A stretch of DNA of 64,000 nt from Scatophagus argus (GCF_020382885.2 NC_058495.1:2473627-2537626); one strand, 5' to 3'. Positions 46,531 to 59,994 are shown, counted from the stretch's first letter. The notes: a model not told the origin generated them from the letters alone. Numbers and translations: made by a program.

Positions 46531-49500
46531 TCAGGAGACAGTATCAGTGTCCATGTCATCAGTGTCATCGCCCTCTGAGCGGCAGATCTCCTCCAACGCC
46601 AGCTCTGACAGACAGGAAACAGGAAGTGGAAAACATGCATCTATTTACTTCAGAGTTCTGAATGACGTTACACTACATGGCCAAAAGCATGCATACACAC
46701 ACGTTCCAGATAGTGTAAATTTCAAGTTTTTCTTAATACCTACATGTACAAATCCTAATTTTATACACATTTTGTCATTTCACAATGGAGAGCTGGACAA
46801 TATTGTGACATGTTGACATTGTAACCACGCCATGATTAAACAGTGCCAACAACTGAGAGAAAGTGAAACTAATGTTGTTGGTGACTCAGCTGTGGAAGAG
46901 TTGGTTCCAAAAATAGTGTGAGAGAGAGGGTGTGATCAGGTGTCAGCCATGATGTGACAGATACGTATTAAATACAGATTCTATGTCAATGTCCTTATCA
47001 GTTTCAGTGTTCCTGGATCAGAGAGATTCAGGGACACTAGGCTGAAGTTAGTTAGATAACAACTGACAAGTCTCATCCAAAAAAACAACCCACATCAAGC
47101 TGAAGTTGGTCTTAAGTTAGATTTTAGTGTCAACTTCTGTACAGAAGGTCAGTTTGCATAAATGACTGATCAGAATTGAAAAAAAAAGAAGAAGCTGTGT
47201 CGAGCCACAGCTGCCTTCCTCGGCCTGAAAAATTCATCTCTTTGAGCTGGTGTGTTCCTGTGCCAATCGACGGAACAATCTGTCAGACAAAATGGAAACC
47301 ATGATACGCTTGAGCAGCAGACATTTGCATATTGCCAGCAGTAGATACTGTCACAATGAAGAGCTCAAGACAGTGAGACAGAAGAAAAAGTGCTGACTGA
47401 TAGTGATCATAGCTGATCAAAGCTGTCCACAGCCTGACAGGAGAGATGTAACCGATACAGATTATTTTCTGATTTAATGATCAGAACAGCCTCAGGGGAG
47501 TGAAAATCAGCAGACTGCTGCACTTAAAAGTTACACTTTTTTTCAGTATATAACTTCATGAAACACAGCGTGTGTGTGTGTGTTTACCTTCACTCTCGCT
47601 CAGCTCAGGGATTTTCCTTAGCGTGTCTCGCACGGCGGGGATCACCTGGTCGTACATGTGCAGCAGTGGCCTGCAGCTCTCTGAGAAGCTGCCGTGATGC
47701 AGCAGCAGCCAGTGCAGCAGCAGTAGACACTCTCTTAGCAGAGATGCCGCAGCGCCGCGCCACCATGGCAGCGAGGAGGAAGAGCACTGATGCAGGGGCA
47801 GGGCCAGCCCTGAAGGAAAAACATTTTTGGGTGTTGTACAAAGGAAGGAGGGGGTTTCCACCACTGTGTTTTAAATCTGAAACGTGACTTACCTGTTGAG
47901 TCCGTCAGCTCCTGGGAACCACGAAGATCCAACCACTGACGATGGAAAACAATCACCACTGTCTGAACCAGCTGTGAGGGAGACCATGACAAGTTTGAGT
48001 ACAAGGTGCAACAAGTGTCATGACATACAGGGACAGAAGCGAGCTTCAGAGAGATTAACCTCAGTGTAGCATTGACAGGAGCTGCTCTGGCAGGGGGTCC
48101 AGCTCTCTGCTCTCTGAGTCATTAGTCTGCTCAGCAAACGGACCACCTGAGAAACAAAGACCACAATGGCTAAAACAGAAGTGCTCAACTTTCTCCAAAA
48201 TAAAAGCTGTATTCACATATAAGCTGCTAGCAGCATAAACAAATCAGGGCCTAAACTTTATAAAAGACGGTAACAAACAAGGAGGGGTGGCACTACATAT
48301 CTGTTCTGTCACGGCTCAAATGATGAATTCAGTACAGCAACAGTCATGTCATATCATCCTTGTGTTTTCACTTTCTCTTCTCCAATACTGGAACTGCTTT
48401 CATTAATAAATGACTTCCAGTCAGTTCTACTTGGACTTTGTAGTTCCTGTTAAGTGAGTGAGTCAGTGGAACGCAACACTTAAACAGTGAATTTATCATG
48501 ACAACAAACAGATATTTTAAGCTAAACAGGAGCATGCCAGACAACAGGGAAATAAATATAAAATAAAAAACACAAGAACTTTGAGATAAAAGCCTGTTTG
48601 CAATGTAACAATACTGACTGACTGACTGACTGACTGACTGCTTCATTTCTTGCTTCAGTGTCTTGATGACTAAAGTATGACAATAAACAATGATGCAACA
48701 ATACTGATAGTAGTAGTGGTGAGGTACTCAATGCGTCATGGAAATTATCAGACCTCATGAAACCTCATGACTGAAAAATAATTATATCATTATTATATTA
48801 TATTGCAAGTACAAAAGGAGACAAACAGACCACAATACACAAAGTCAGAAGGAGTGTTCCAGGAGGGCAGGATGAACAAACAGTTTCCAGCCAATCAGCT
48901 AACCAATGGCAGCCTTCCAAGTGGAGTTACACAAAGGCTGATTCCAGAGCATTTCCCTCTAAAGAGGTTACACTAGAGGCTACAAGAGCTGCACAGACGG
49001 AACATCATCTCTCTTTACATGTTTTTCCATAGTTAAGACTCATCCATTACTTTAAGGACATGAACACAAGATGAACAACAAGATGTAATTAGGCACATGT
49101 CAACAGTACAAACAAGACATAAACCCTGCTGCTATTTATCCAAATGTCCTGTAGGAGTATCTTTAAAGTGTGTGTGTGTGTTACCTGCAGGTCCAGCTGG
49201 ATCCAGTCTGTATGTGTTGCCTGGTTGTCTGTTCTAGTTCTGATGAACTTGAACAACTTCAGGAAAACACATGGGTCTAAATAAAATAATTAAAAAAAAT
49301 CATTCAGTCAGTCATTCAGCTGCAGTAAAATCTTGTAGAACATAAACTTGAGTGAATATTTGCCACAACATTAGAAACATCAGTGGTTCCTTGTGGCAAC
49401 AGTACTGTCGCAGAGGCTGAAGCCTCACCATGCTGAGAGAAGATCTGCTGAGCCAGTGTCGGGTGGTCCGACATGGACATGAGGACAGACAAACACTCTG

Positions 49501-52500
49501 AAACTGTGTGCCAGCTGTTGTCTGCCGATGACAAACACACACAGACCACCTGCAACACACACTGCAACCTGAGAGAGACAGACAGAGACAAAGGTGACCA
49601 GTGCAGACTAGTAGATTTTCTATCACAATGGCAGGATCAGTTCAGTGAAAACATCTTGATTTCCCCCTGGTGGCTGGGCTGCAGTACAGGCCATAAGCTC
49701 CTCACCCTCCATGTTAGCAGATGGGACATGGGCCAACGTAAAAACTCAAAGTACAGGTCAAATCATTTTTTTTTACCACAAAGATGGTTTCTATGATTTT
49801 AGGTAATTCTTAAAAAGCTGATCTATAAGTATTCGTTTTTCAGCACGCGATATTTAGGCTTCACCTTTTACAGTGGGAGGAAGAAAGAGATGAGTCTTTA
49901 TATATACTAAAGGTTTGGACCAATTGTTTTTGAGGCAGATACTAATTATGACATGTAAGAAAAAACTATGCCATAGTGACTGGCATTCATGTGGGTGAAT
50001 CCATGAAAAGTCATACTGCATTAGCTGGTGGTAGCTTCTGGTTGCTTTGTCACCATGACAAGAAAAAACAATCATTCAGTAAATAATACTGAAGAAACAG
50101 TCAGACATAGCGTTTACCGTTACGGCTGTTAATTTATTGTTATACAAACTGGCTGTATTTCCAGAAAATTCTACAAGTGATCTTCTCAAAATTCACCTAT
50201 TCATATTTCATGTTATTGTCACACCATGTTACATCACCACAGCGAATGCAATTCACTGCAGGTAATGTACAGTCAGATGTTACATAATCACTGACATGCA
50301 GTGGAATCAACCCGCCCACTCCCTGTTCAGCCACTCCTCACCTCCAGTACTCCTCCCAGGTGAGTGTTGCATCATGTGAGTGTGTGAGTCTTTGCTATGT
50401 AATTGGAGGTTTCACAAAAAGTATTAGTGTAGTGAACATGTGCTTAAGGGTGGTTAAAGTTTCACCTTCACTGCTTCCTGCAGTTCTCACAAATTGAAAA
50501 CACAGTCAAACATTCGTCTTTGTGTTGGCATCAGTATGGAAATGTGGCAAGTCTCTCTTCTTCTCTTCGTTATTATGTGCATCATGTGTATTTCTGTTCT
50601 GAACATAAAGTGCCTTTTCTGTGGTTCTTTAGTCAAAGTCCGATTTTGAAAATGGTTCCTTTTCAGACAGAGTGATTCAGTCTTGTGTGACAAAACACAA
50701 GACTGAATCACTCTGTCTATGATCTGATTTCTTAACTATAAACCTAAACTAGTGAGACTAGTAGACCAACTGTGACCTTTGACCTCCTGGCTGCTGGTTG
50801 TTGGTAATGGTGCTGAATGCATGTACCTTTAAATGTTTGTGTGTGTGTGTACCTCTCAGAGTGTGTGTGTGGCGTCCTCTCAATAAGGACGCACAGGGTC
50901 TTCATGGCATTGAGGACAAGCATCTCTCTCTGTGAGCTCCGGCCACCGCCTAACCCTGCTTCGCACAGCCGCAACAGTGACTGCAGCAAAGCATTCTGGG
51001 AGCACAGACCCACACCTGCAGCTGAGTGCTGAGCAGACAACCAGAGAAAGGAGAAATTTGTTTAGGAGATATCAGATAATGACCTGCCCAAAAAATGAAA
51101 ATTCAGTTATTAGCTACTTACCCCCATACCAACTGAAAATCTAATTTAGCTTCTTATTTCTAGATTGTCACAGCAAAACAGTGTTGCAGCATTCCCCTTA
51201 AAAAATAATCCATCCAACTTTCTGTCAGGACAATTCAGTCACAAACTGTTTCATTTGTTGCGTGAACTGTTCCTTTGAGCTTAGCATATTATTCAGATAA
51301 AAACGTTTCATATCAGAAAGTCTGCAATTCAAGATCTCTACTGTAATGTGTTAAATACAGTGTGTGAGTTTTGGTTTATACCTCCTGGACTGTAACTTCG
51401 CTCTGACTTGACAAGACAGCCTTCACCACCTGGAAGCATCACAAAGGTCACAAAATATAATAAGTACATGATAGTTCTGTACATGAATTACTACGATTCA
51501 TTCACACCAAACTTTCTTTTCTTTTTTTCCAGCCTGAAAACAATGCCATGACCTTCTTCAAGTCCCCCTCCGGTTAAAAAACATGTCTGAGCTTCACTGC
51601 GCATACTGATGTTTGTTCAGTTGGACACCAAAAGACTGTCTTCACTCTCATCTCATGAAGGTGCTCACCTTAAAGGCCCAGTGTGGAGGATTGTGAGGTT
51701 GTGGACTGCAACTGAACACTAGACACCTCACCCTCGCATGCGTTGGCAACAAAAGGCCCTCTAGAGAGCCGGCGTTTGGTTTGTACATTCAGGGCTTATG
51801 TAGAAACATGGCAGTACTAACATGATGCACATGGTACAAACAGATTTTAGCATAATCATTGCTGCTGTTCTCTAATGCAGCCATCAAGTGTGAAAAAAGA
51901 CTTGAGCTTAAAGTACTGTTTATATTATATTATCTTAATAATGAACCATCTTCAATAAACTTTGTCATTTCGTCATTTCATTTTTTAATATTGATTTGTC
52001 ATCAGCCACTTTTCAGAAATAAAGCACCTAAGACAGACTGAAAAGTCACTAAGCTGGCAACACTGTGTCAAGTGCACAACATTTTACACAAAGATTCAGT
52101 CATAGCACGAACTGATGATTCATATGAAGTATGCCAGGCCCTAAAAACAGCCTTCAGGCCAAATCCACAGCACACATGATGATGCACTGTACTTGTAGGT
52201 CGCATTGTAACCTGCATCCAAGTAGACTACATGCCTAAACCAATCAGCTTCCTGACGTCTGTCAGCAAGACTCTTAAATCCTGTATTACACTGCACTATA
52301 TGCACTGTTATTATTGTGTGTCATCACCTCGTCACTATGGGCGACCACCAGGTAGAGGAGTCTCAGAGCAGCCAAGCCGATATCCTCCACAGTGAAACCA
52401 GCCAAAGCAGCCTCCTCCGGTCTCCCTAGTTCATCAGCAGGGGCAGCATGGCCTGCTGGGAGCGAGTGAGTTGAGTGAGCAGAGTTTGCATCGCCAGCAG

Positions 52501-55500
52501 ACGTGGGGCGGAGTGAATCCAGAGCCTGACAGAGTCGAGACAGGTGAAGGTCCAACAGAGAGAGGAGGAGAACAGCTCCAGGACATGATCTACACACACA
52601 CACATGCACACACATTTTTTTTTAATATTGTGTTTTATTGGTTATTTGCTAAAATCATACCAAAAATGTGTAACAGTGGTTCTATTTGTTCAGTTTTTAT
52701 GTGTATGACAGAAATACAACATAAAAATGTGGTTGATGGAAATATTGGCTTCTGTGTGAAGACAGTATTTCAAAGTAATTCTGAGTGGTGTACAGGCCTA
52801 ATGAGCACAATGCTGTTACATCAGTGAATAATATAGCATACAGTTCAGATTTAGTAAATCTTTTTAATTGTCTACATTTACACGTAACCTCATGGCGCTG
52901 AAGAGCGCTCTGTTGTCAACAGAACTGTTAGTGTTTTGTTGTTCTGGATACGTCAAAGAGCAGCAGATATCAAAGTTCATCAAGGTTCAGCAGAGTTTAC
53001 GCTACCTTTTGTTTTTACTGCTGGCTTCAGCTTTTGGTTGGCTCTGACTTAGCATGTTGAGTCCAGTTACAGCCAGACTCTGGACTGGACTCAGAGCAGC
53101 TCTGGGAGCTCCCCCTTCACTGACTGCCGCATCAGAGTGGAGCAGAAAACCTGCTGACCGCCCACTGAAATCAGATCATACAACACCGCATCATTAATCT
53201 TTTATAACAGTTCAGCTCCTTTTTGCCTGAGCTGCAACAGTTACAAGTACTGATACTACAACCACCACTGCTGCTACTACTATCATTACTGGTATTATTA
53301 GTAGCAATGAAATTAAATTTGTATTACAAGTGTTAAAAAAGGGAAATTACAGGATTGGTGACAGGTGTTCAAATCACTGCTCAAACATCAACCACCACGT
53401 TCTGACAGGAATGACCATCACCATTTTTACCATTGTTACAGTGTTGGGTATTTACCTGGATGCCAGGTGGACGTCAGTCAGACTCATAGAGAGCAGGTGA
53501 GAGAGGCCGAGGCTGCTGGGAGACAAAGGCTGCTGCAACAACAAACCCAGCAGGACTCCAGCTGGGAGACAACACACACAAACCACATATCTTCAATTAC
53601 TTTGGGACACACACCATAGACTTACATTTAAAAACACACATCTGTCCCAATATATATGAGTGTGATGTTGCTACATTCAGATTTTACAACAACAGTTATT
53701 ATTATTTAGTCTCTCAGTTTTCTCTCAGGATTGAGTCTGATTATTTATTATTTTTGCACAATTTCTTATTTATGTTATGGTCTGTGCCCTCCTTATCTTG
53801 CTCTCCAAGCACACCAGAGTGATGCGTGACTTTAAAAAGGTCCACCCACCATGGTGAAAAACACCGGCAGAGCAAAGCTTATTATAGTAGCAAAGTGTAT
53901 GTGTGGGAAACAGCATCTGTGTGAGGTTAGGATGGTTTAATATCTCTCTGAGCTGTTCTCTGACACTCCTGTTGTATCTGGATATGAAGAAGTTTGAATA
54001 AACTAAAGCATTTAAAATGGGTCTTATGTCATATTTGTTTTTTTTTTAAATTTTTTTTACTAATTTAACTATACAAGGAATCTCTGTCTGTCCTCCAAAC
54101 ATCTCAACGCAACGACATGCAGTGGTGAATTTGATACATTTTGGACATGCGACACGTTCAGTATTTATTAACTTTGAATAACCAATCAAACAGCAACAGT
54201 ACAGCAGTGAGGGCAGAGCTCAGGCCTGAACAAACTGTTGTTAAAGTCTAATAATAATTATATTCTCGCCCCACACAACTATATTTGCCAGTGATTATCT
54301 TCACTGCATATTACTTAATGATGGAATAAATTCATCTCATAACATCCAATAACAATTTTTATGATCAGGGATCATGACAAATAGCACTTATATGGCAGTG
54401 ATGTGGAAATTAATAAGATGTTCGAAATAAAATACTGAAATATTAATGAGTTTTGTTATATTTAGGCTATTTGAGGTAAATTAATGTTTATATTTACTGA
54501 GCAGTAAAAACAGTCTTGAGAACAATCATACACACATTTTTCATTAAATTAATCCAATGGTTTTTAAGATGGGGTCCAGAATGGTTAGCTGAACCCTACG
54601 CTACATAGCAGAGCCATGTAGACGTAGGGTTGCATTAACTCACTCGCTCTCTCTCTCTCTCAACAGAGCTGGTTATACCCAACCAGATGTCAGCTAATTT
54701 GAGTTTTAATGTTTAGTCAGTGCTGAGTGTGAAGTAGCTTGCATTCACAGTTCATTAACATTAGAAATCTGTCAGGAGACCAGAGAGATTTTAGTTGAGC
54801 TGTGGTGCAAGCAGCACTGCAGATCGACTGACCACTGTGGTGCAGGTGTGCAGGTGTGACGGACAGGAAGGGGTCTGGGCGAGACACTTCCTGTTTGTCT
54901 CCACATCTGTTGCTGGAAGACCCTCTGTCCCCACCATGTCTCCGGGTCTTCACCGGTGTTGTTTTAGATGGGACACTGGCTCCAAACGTTTCTTTGGTGA
55001 TAAAACCATTTCCTGTTGGAGAAGAGGAGCTGCTGCTGCTACGATGCACCTGGACGAGACCGCTCATCACTTTAGGACTGAGAAACAAGAGAAACAGAGT
55101 GGAGTCACAGCAGCAACTGTTGCACTACAGTGTGACACTGCTACCCGACAAAATTCAGCACTTCTTTTATCCAGCAAAACCCAAAGCTGTATTCAGTTTT
55201 CCAAGATACAAAACAGAAAAAAGAAAACACAAAACACTGAACCGATTATCGAGTCTGTTAACTTACCTATTTTTTGGCAGTGGCGGGGAAATCTTGTGTC
55301 TGTCCAAACTGTGCAGTTTCGTCTTCATCTCGTTTATCTCTGCTTCTTTAAACTGCAGCTCTGACTGCAAAGACTGCACCTGAACATCGACAATGTGTTA
55401 TTATCATGTTACTCTGAGGATCACATGTGCTGTATATCCTGTGAACCTCACCTTCTTGTTGAGCTCCTTCTCCCTTTCGTTCTGCTCTCTCTGTCTCTGA

Positions 55501-58500
55501 GTCTCCAGCAGGATCTGGTTCTGCCGCTGGGCCTCCTTGTCCAGCTGAGCTCCTTTCAGAGAGTCCCTCAAGACCCGGATCTCCCCGCTCTTCAACACAA
55601 TCTCCTCCTCCACCTCCTTCAGCTAATAACACATTTGCTCTCCAGAGTTTGTTCTCAGCCGGTACAAGTCATTTCTAAACCTTCTCTGGAGGACCTCACA
55701 ATACTGTCAAACACTGTCATGTACTGAAAGCTGACATCACTGTCATCAGATGTCTGAATATGCTAAAAAGTATTAGCAAGAACATTTCTTTCTGATGGAA
55801 CGATCCAGATATAAACACTAACAAATTTTAATATTTAGGGCAGAATAAACATTATATACTCTTTATCTTCTATTCTTCTCATTATTCGGTACAGAAAATA
55901 CTGTATAAAACTGTCAGTTTGGAAGAAGATGATTTTAGTACCTTGAAGTATAGCTGCAACAATTAATCAATTATCTGATGAAAAAAAAAATTAGTTGCCA
56001 ACTGATTAATCGTTTCAGCAATTTTTCAAGCAAAAATGTTCAACATTTACTTGCTCCAGCTTCTTAAATTTAAGGGTTTGTTGATTTGATGTTTATAGAC
56101 TACATAATTGATAAATGAATTGTGAAAATATTAATTAATAGATTTATCAATACTGAAAATAATCATGAGTGGGAGTGTGGTATAATTTCTATGTAAGTTG
56201 TGATGAGCTAAAGTTATAGTATGCACTGCAATATGATAGCATGAAGTAGTCATGTTATGTTTCCATTAAGATTGAAAGAAAAGCAAGATACAGCTGTATT
56301 AAAAGGATACAACTGGTTAAGGGCCTGTAAGCTATAGAAGGCAAAACTTCTTTATAATTATATATAACTGTTTTATGGTAGTGAAACACTGTCTATGGTA
56401 GCCATACACTGTCAATGTAATGTCATTGTAACTGCTGTGAACCTGGGGAAAAACATTTGTTGTCCTGCATAAAATAATTATTTTTAAAAAATAGCACAAG
56501 AAAAGACCTGGAGATAATGGTGTCTGCTACCAGCCGAAATTTAGGCCAAAACTGGAAGGCAGCCCAGAGAGGAGAACTAATGCTGTAAACTGTGCATAGA
56601 AGTCCCCAGAAAACCTAATGGTGTAAAAGTCACCACCCAATCCAGGACAAAAAGAGAAACCTATTGGTGTAATAAAAACAAAGTTGGCAAAGGGATGGAC
56701 AATAGGCGTGGAAAGGTCCAAACCCTAAGGTATATAATGTGAAGCCACCAGTCATTCTACGAGAGACCCTTCATGTGTACCTAGTGTGCTTTGTGAATGG
56801 TTTTTCCCTTTTTTGCCGGCATTAAAGTCTTTGCTGCTCAGAATCCTGTCTCCTGTTGATGATTCTACTGGACTTCGAGGGAAGATTTTCCAGAACAATT
56901 GGACACAGCTAAAACTTAGAAATTACTGTGGTGTGGCTTTGAGTCTCTGCTCTGAGCCTACATGACAGGAGTCCTACCTTGAAGCTATTTAAGGGGGAAA
57001 AACAAAATAAAAATCTAATTCTCAAAATTTAGAATAAAAGGTACAAAATAAAAAAAACTGCAGACTGTAACCACCTGACCACTGCTTATCTCACCCTCCC
57101 CTACAGTGGCTGCTAAAAACGTGAAAGGCTCTCTCTAGATCGTGGTTGGACGTCCTGCTGCGGTCCTGCTCGAAACTTAATACGATTACTATTGTGTAGT
57201 CATAATCCATTTTAATTCTATTACTACTCTACTGCAGTTGCTACCATTATTACTGTTATTGTTACTAATATTGCTATCATAATCACCATAGTACCTTCTG
57301 TATACTTCATTGTCATTATCATTATCTACAGTTCCAATACTTCTGGTATTATTACTGCTGCTATGCATCTCTGCTTGTGTCCTCCTTCTCTCACGCCTCA
57401 CCTCGCTTCACCCCTCTCTCTCTCTCTCTCTGTCTCTTTCTCTCTCTCTCTCAACCCAACCGGTCAAGGCAGATGGCCGCCCATCTAGAGCCGGGGTCTG
57501 CTCCGAGGTTTCAGTTTTTCCTCACCACTGTCACCAAGTGCTTGCTCAAGGGGGAATGTTGGGCTCTCTGTATTACAATTTAATTAAAGAGTTTGGTCTA
57601 GACCTGCTCTAATTGGATCCTGTCATGAGATAACTTTTGTTGTGAATTGGCGCTATATAAATAAACTGAATTGAACTGAATATAGCTTGTGTTTCGTTTG
57701 TCCGCTCTGAGCTAATGGCTAAACATGACAGTCCAACATGGTGGACTCTGTGGAAGAAGACCTGCTCCTTCTGCAGATATCAAATTCTCATTCTAAGGTA
57801 ACAAAAAGGCAACAATTCTTAGTTTCAGGTGACTATACACTAATAAAAACATCATTAGAAATATTATATTCCATTTCTACTGAAAGATCCTCTCAAATCC
57901 TATATAGGATGTTTAAGTTTTTTTAAGTGAGGAACCAGTGAGTCTCACCTTCCTCTTAAGCTCTGCATGCTGAGCCTCCAGGAGACGGTAGTCTTCTCTG
58001 TCTGATCCAAACTGCTGCTGCATGTTACCTTAAGAAATAAAAAAACATCACTTTGTCATTTTGTCATCACATTCAACATCATTAGCTGTATTCACCGTCT
58101 GCTGTTTTCTGCAGTTTCTCCTATTACATCCTGTCTGTATTTTTCTACATTAATGGGGTCCTGAAACTCACTAGCCTACATTCAAGCTGAAGCCTTTCAC
58201 TTCTCACAAACAGATCTTAATCTGTTTCCTTTCTTGAAAGTTGTACTTTTCTTAAGGTGATAAGAAAGAAATTTAACAGGATCAGAGCACTGATAGACTG
58301 ATAAATTTGAATGCATAACTGCCCTAGCACTTTCAAAGAGATTGGAACAATGGAATAAAGTCATGTTTTATTTTCACTTTCGCAGAAACATTACTTTGAC
58401 AAAAAACTACATCTTCCTAAACTCTTACTGTGATGGATTACTGCTCTGAACTCACCGAGAAGTTCTCTGCTTGGTATCCTGCTGCTGCTGCCACTAAACC

Positions 58501-58783
58501 CAAACATGTTCTCTCTGCGCTGATCTTTTGCGGCTCTGCACACAGAATTAGTCTGTCCTGCAGGCCAAGCAGATCCACGGGCCAGCTCCATTGGTTTGGC
58601 TCCTGGTTTAGATCCAAGCCCAGATGCAGCAGCTGAGGTGATGGCCTGAGAGGCGATGATGTCAATCTCATCCAAGTCATCCTGGGTGAAGTCCTCGTCA
58701 TCTCCAAATGGGTCATCAAAGGCCACTGCTGTCGCTGCATTTTGGTTCAGACCTCGGAGGCGCTTGGTTGGGGGGCAGTTCAT
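46531..58783 (-). CDS. atrip: ATR-interacting protein, 16 coding exons, 793 aa
   Basis: Nuclear partner of the ATR kinase that brings it to RPA-coated single-stranded DNA in the replication and damage checkpoint. Exons: 58456-58783, 57949-58028, 55452-55622, 55267-55379, 54833-55077, 53456-53561, 53006-53164, 52328-52589, 51382-51429, 50853-51028, 49429-49568, 49185-49276, 48060-48146, 47893-47971, 47588-47809, 46531-46604. Every junction keeps phase, and 793 aa compares with about 791 in human. The N-terminal acidic DDPFGDDEDFTQDDLDEID (23-41) with ASQAI is the RPA70N-binding motif. Residues about 115-215 form the coiled coil (EEEIVLKSGEIRVLRDSLKG, LQSELQFKEAEINEMKTKL). Then come LLLQQPLSPSSLGLSHLL and LAVTGLN, and a helical-repeat C-terminal half with VVIVFHRQWLDLRGSQ, LLHMYDQVIPAVRDTLRKIP and an acidic tail LALEEICRSEGDDTDD. 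The donor after exon 6 (54832) is a weak GTCAGT, used because only it preserves phase. Confidence 0.95.
48617..48640. repeat. GACT microsatellite in atrip intron
   Basis: Six tandem GACT units between atrip exons at 49185 and 48146. Confidence 0.9.
50665..50718. repeat. Perfect hairpin in atrip intron, 24-bp stem, 6-base loop
   Basis: Arms 50665-50688 and 50695-50718 are exact reverse complements around GACAAA. It lies between the atrip exons at 50853 and 49568, about 135 bases downstream (in gene sense) of the donor. It would fold in the pre-mRNA. It is shorter than a typical pre-miRNA and has no bulges. Confidence 0.9.
56470..56910 (+). mobile_element. Possible solo LTR or LTR fragment in atrip intron
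   Basis: The segment has an LTR-like order: a TATA-like GGTATATAATGTGAAGCC (about 56730), then about 90 bases later GGCATTAAAGTCTTTGCTGC (poly-A-signal-like), then CCTGTCTCCTGTTGATG. This resembles U3-R-U5 of fish Gypsy-type elements. No gag, pol or env coding sequence and no second LTR were seen. The boundaries are uncertain. Confidence 0.4.
57140..57690 (+). mobile_element. L2-like LINE 3' tail, plus orientation, in atrip intron
   Basis: It runs from GGTTGGACGTCCTGCTGCGG through a CT tract (57414-57452) to GGTCAAGGCAGATGGCCGCC and CATGAGATAACTTTTGTTGT. It ends in the tail TTGGCGCTATATAAATAAAC-TGAATTGAACTGAA. It is antisense to atrip and has no intact ORF. It supplies AATAAA on the plus strand. 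Confidence 0.85.
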
Positions 58784-59284
58784 CCTGTGTCTGATGAAGA
58801 CAAAGTGACTGGCAGTGGTTAGCCAACAACAACAACTGTTGGTCTACAATGTTGCTTATGCAGCATCAGGGCTCTAATTTATCAAGTGTCTCATGGTAGG
58901 AAATTTATTCTAGATGGCCATAAATTCAACTTTATAAGTCCAAAATTTTATGGAATCTCCACAAATAATCAGTTTATGGTATTTATTCTTTGTTCTGCAA
59001 CTTTTGTGGTAGTTTAAAAAAGCTTGTCAGTCCTACCTTTTACTTACAACTGAATGACACCAAAGTAACATTTTATTACCATTCCTCAGACCATTACCAA
59101 CGTGTGTTGAACGTTATTTTCCTGATTGGTGCTGATCAATAAATTATCAACAAAATATTCAGCAGCAGATTCCAAGTCTCTAAAAGTTTTCATAGAAATG
59201 AACTGAAAGCAATGGCTACTACCTAGAGGCAAGGGATGCAATCTTAATAGTAATGAGGGTTTTAGTTAATGGAATGAAAATGTG

Positions 59285-59590
59285 TGATTTGTAAGCTTAG
59301 ATTCAAGATTAAGGACTTTTATTGTCATTGAACAGTTGCCTGTACAACGAAATTAGACAGCAAGGCCATGAAGGTGCAAGGTGAAAGTGTCAAGTGACAA
59401 AGTGAAAGTGTCAAGTGAGCATAATAAATAATAAACAACAATAAACAGTAAACAATAAATGGGCTACGTACAGAGGCTGTGAATAACAGTGTTGCACTTT
59501 GAGGTAGGTATTGCAAAATAGTCAACAACACGGCTAATTGAAAAAGCAGCATCATTTAAAGCTCTGAGTGCAAAGGAGAAGAAGCTGTTC
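59285..59590 (-). mobile_element. Dispersed repeat with TTTATTGTCATT...ACAACGAAATT end
   Basis: GACTTTTATTGTCATTGAAC, GCCTGTACAACGAAATTAGAC, AAGTGAAAGTGTCAAGTG (twice) and AAGCTCTGAGTGCAAAGGAG. The CAACGAAAT and tail words resemble the 3' end of the SINE at 1990-2303, suggesting a shared LINE partner. It lies in the first intron of the atrip model. Confidence 0.6.
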
Positions 59591-59644
59591 TTTAGTTTAG
59601 CGTGATAAGTTCAGTGGTAAAAGAGCGATTCTCGCTAAACTAAA
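59591..59644. repeat. Imperfect inverted repeat (13 of 14)
   Basis: TTTAGTTTAGCGTG at 59591-59604 pairs with CTCGCTAAACTAAA at 59631-59644, with one mismatch and a 26-base loop. It immediately abuts the end of the dispersed repeat. Confidence 0.7.
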
Positions 59645-59941
59645 CCTTTAAACATGCTAGCTATAAGTCATAACCAGGTGTCTGATGTTGGTTCCTCTGG
59701 GCTTCCTGTGTTAGCTTACCTTGTGTTGCTGCTCCAACTCCTGTTAACGTTAGCTCTTAGCTACGAAGAAAACGCTCGACAACTAGTTATTTCATTGGGA
59801 AGTCGGCCTGCTAAGCTAACAGAGCTCACTCAATCACAACCTTTGAATGTCTGTTAAGACTTCATTAAAACTACGTTAGTGGTGTCGGTAACGGCATCCC
59901 TTCAGCAATAAATTAAACAGTGAAACTGATTGTATGGCTAA

Positions 59942-59985
59942 CCTGCAGCTCCTACGCAGCCATAGGGTTTAAGTTGTCAGTTCGT
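59942..59985 (-). other. atrip: Possible atrip untranslated exon 1
   Basis: On the minus strand GGAGCTGCAG|GTTAGCC gives a possible donor at 59942/59941, feeding the acceptor before the coding exon (TTCATCAG near 58790). It is placed just downstream of a GC-rich CCAAT-containing promoter. The evidence is position and splice-like signals only. Confidence 0.4.
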
Positions 59986-59994
59986 ATTCAGCCC

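Noticed and set aside
50665..50718. The hairpin as a microRNA precursor
   Set aside because: Stem is perfect and only 24 bp with a tiny loop; typical precursors are longer with mismatches. Kept only as a structural finding.
54795..55383. Two long plus-strand frames (189 and 175 codons)
   Set aside because: They are antisense shadows of atrip exons 5 and 6; the minus strand carries the conserved protein with matching phases.
59654..59857. 67-codon plus-strand frame with a hydrophobic stretch
   Set aside because: Lies in the atrip first intron on the opposite strand, with no promoter, splice or family evidence.
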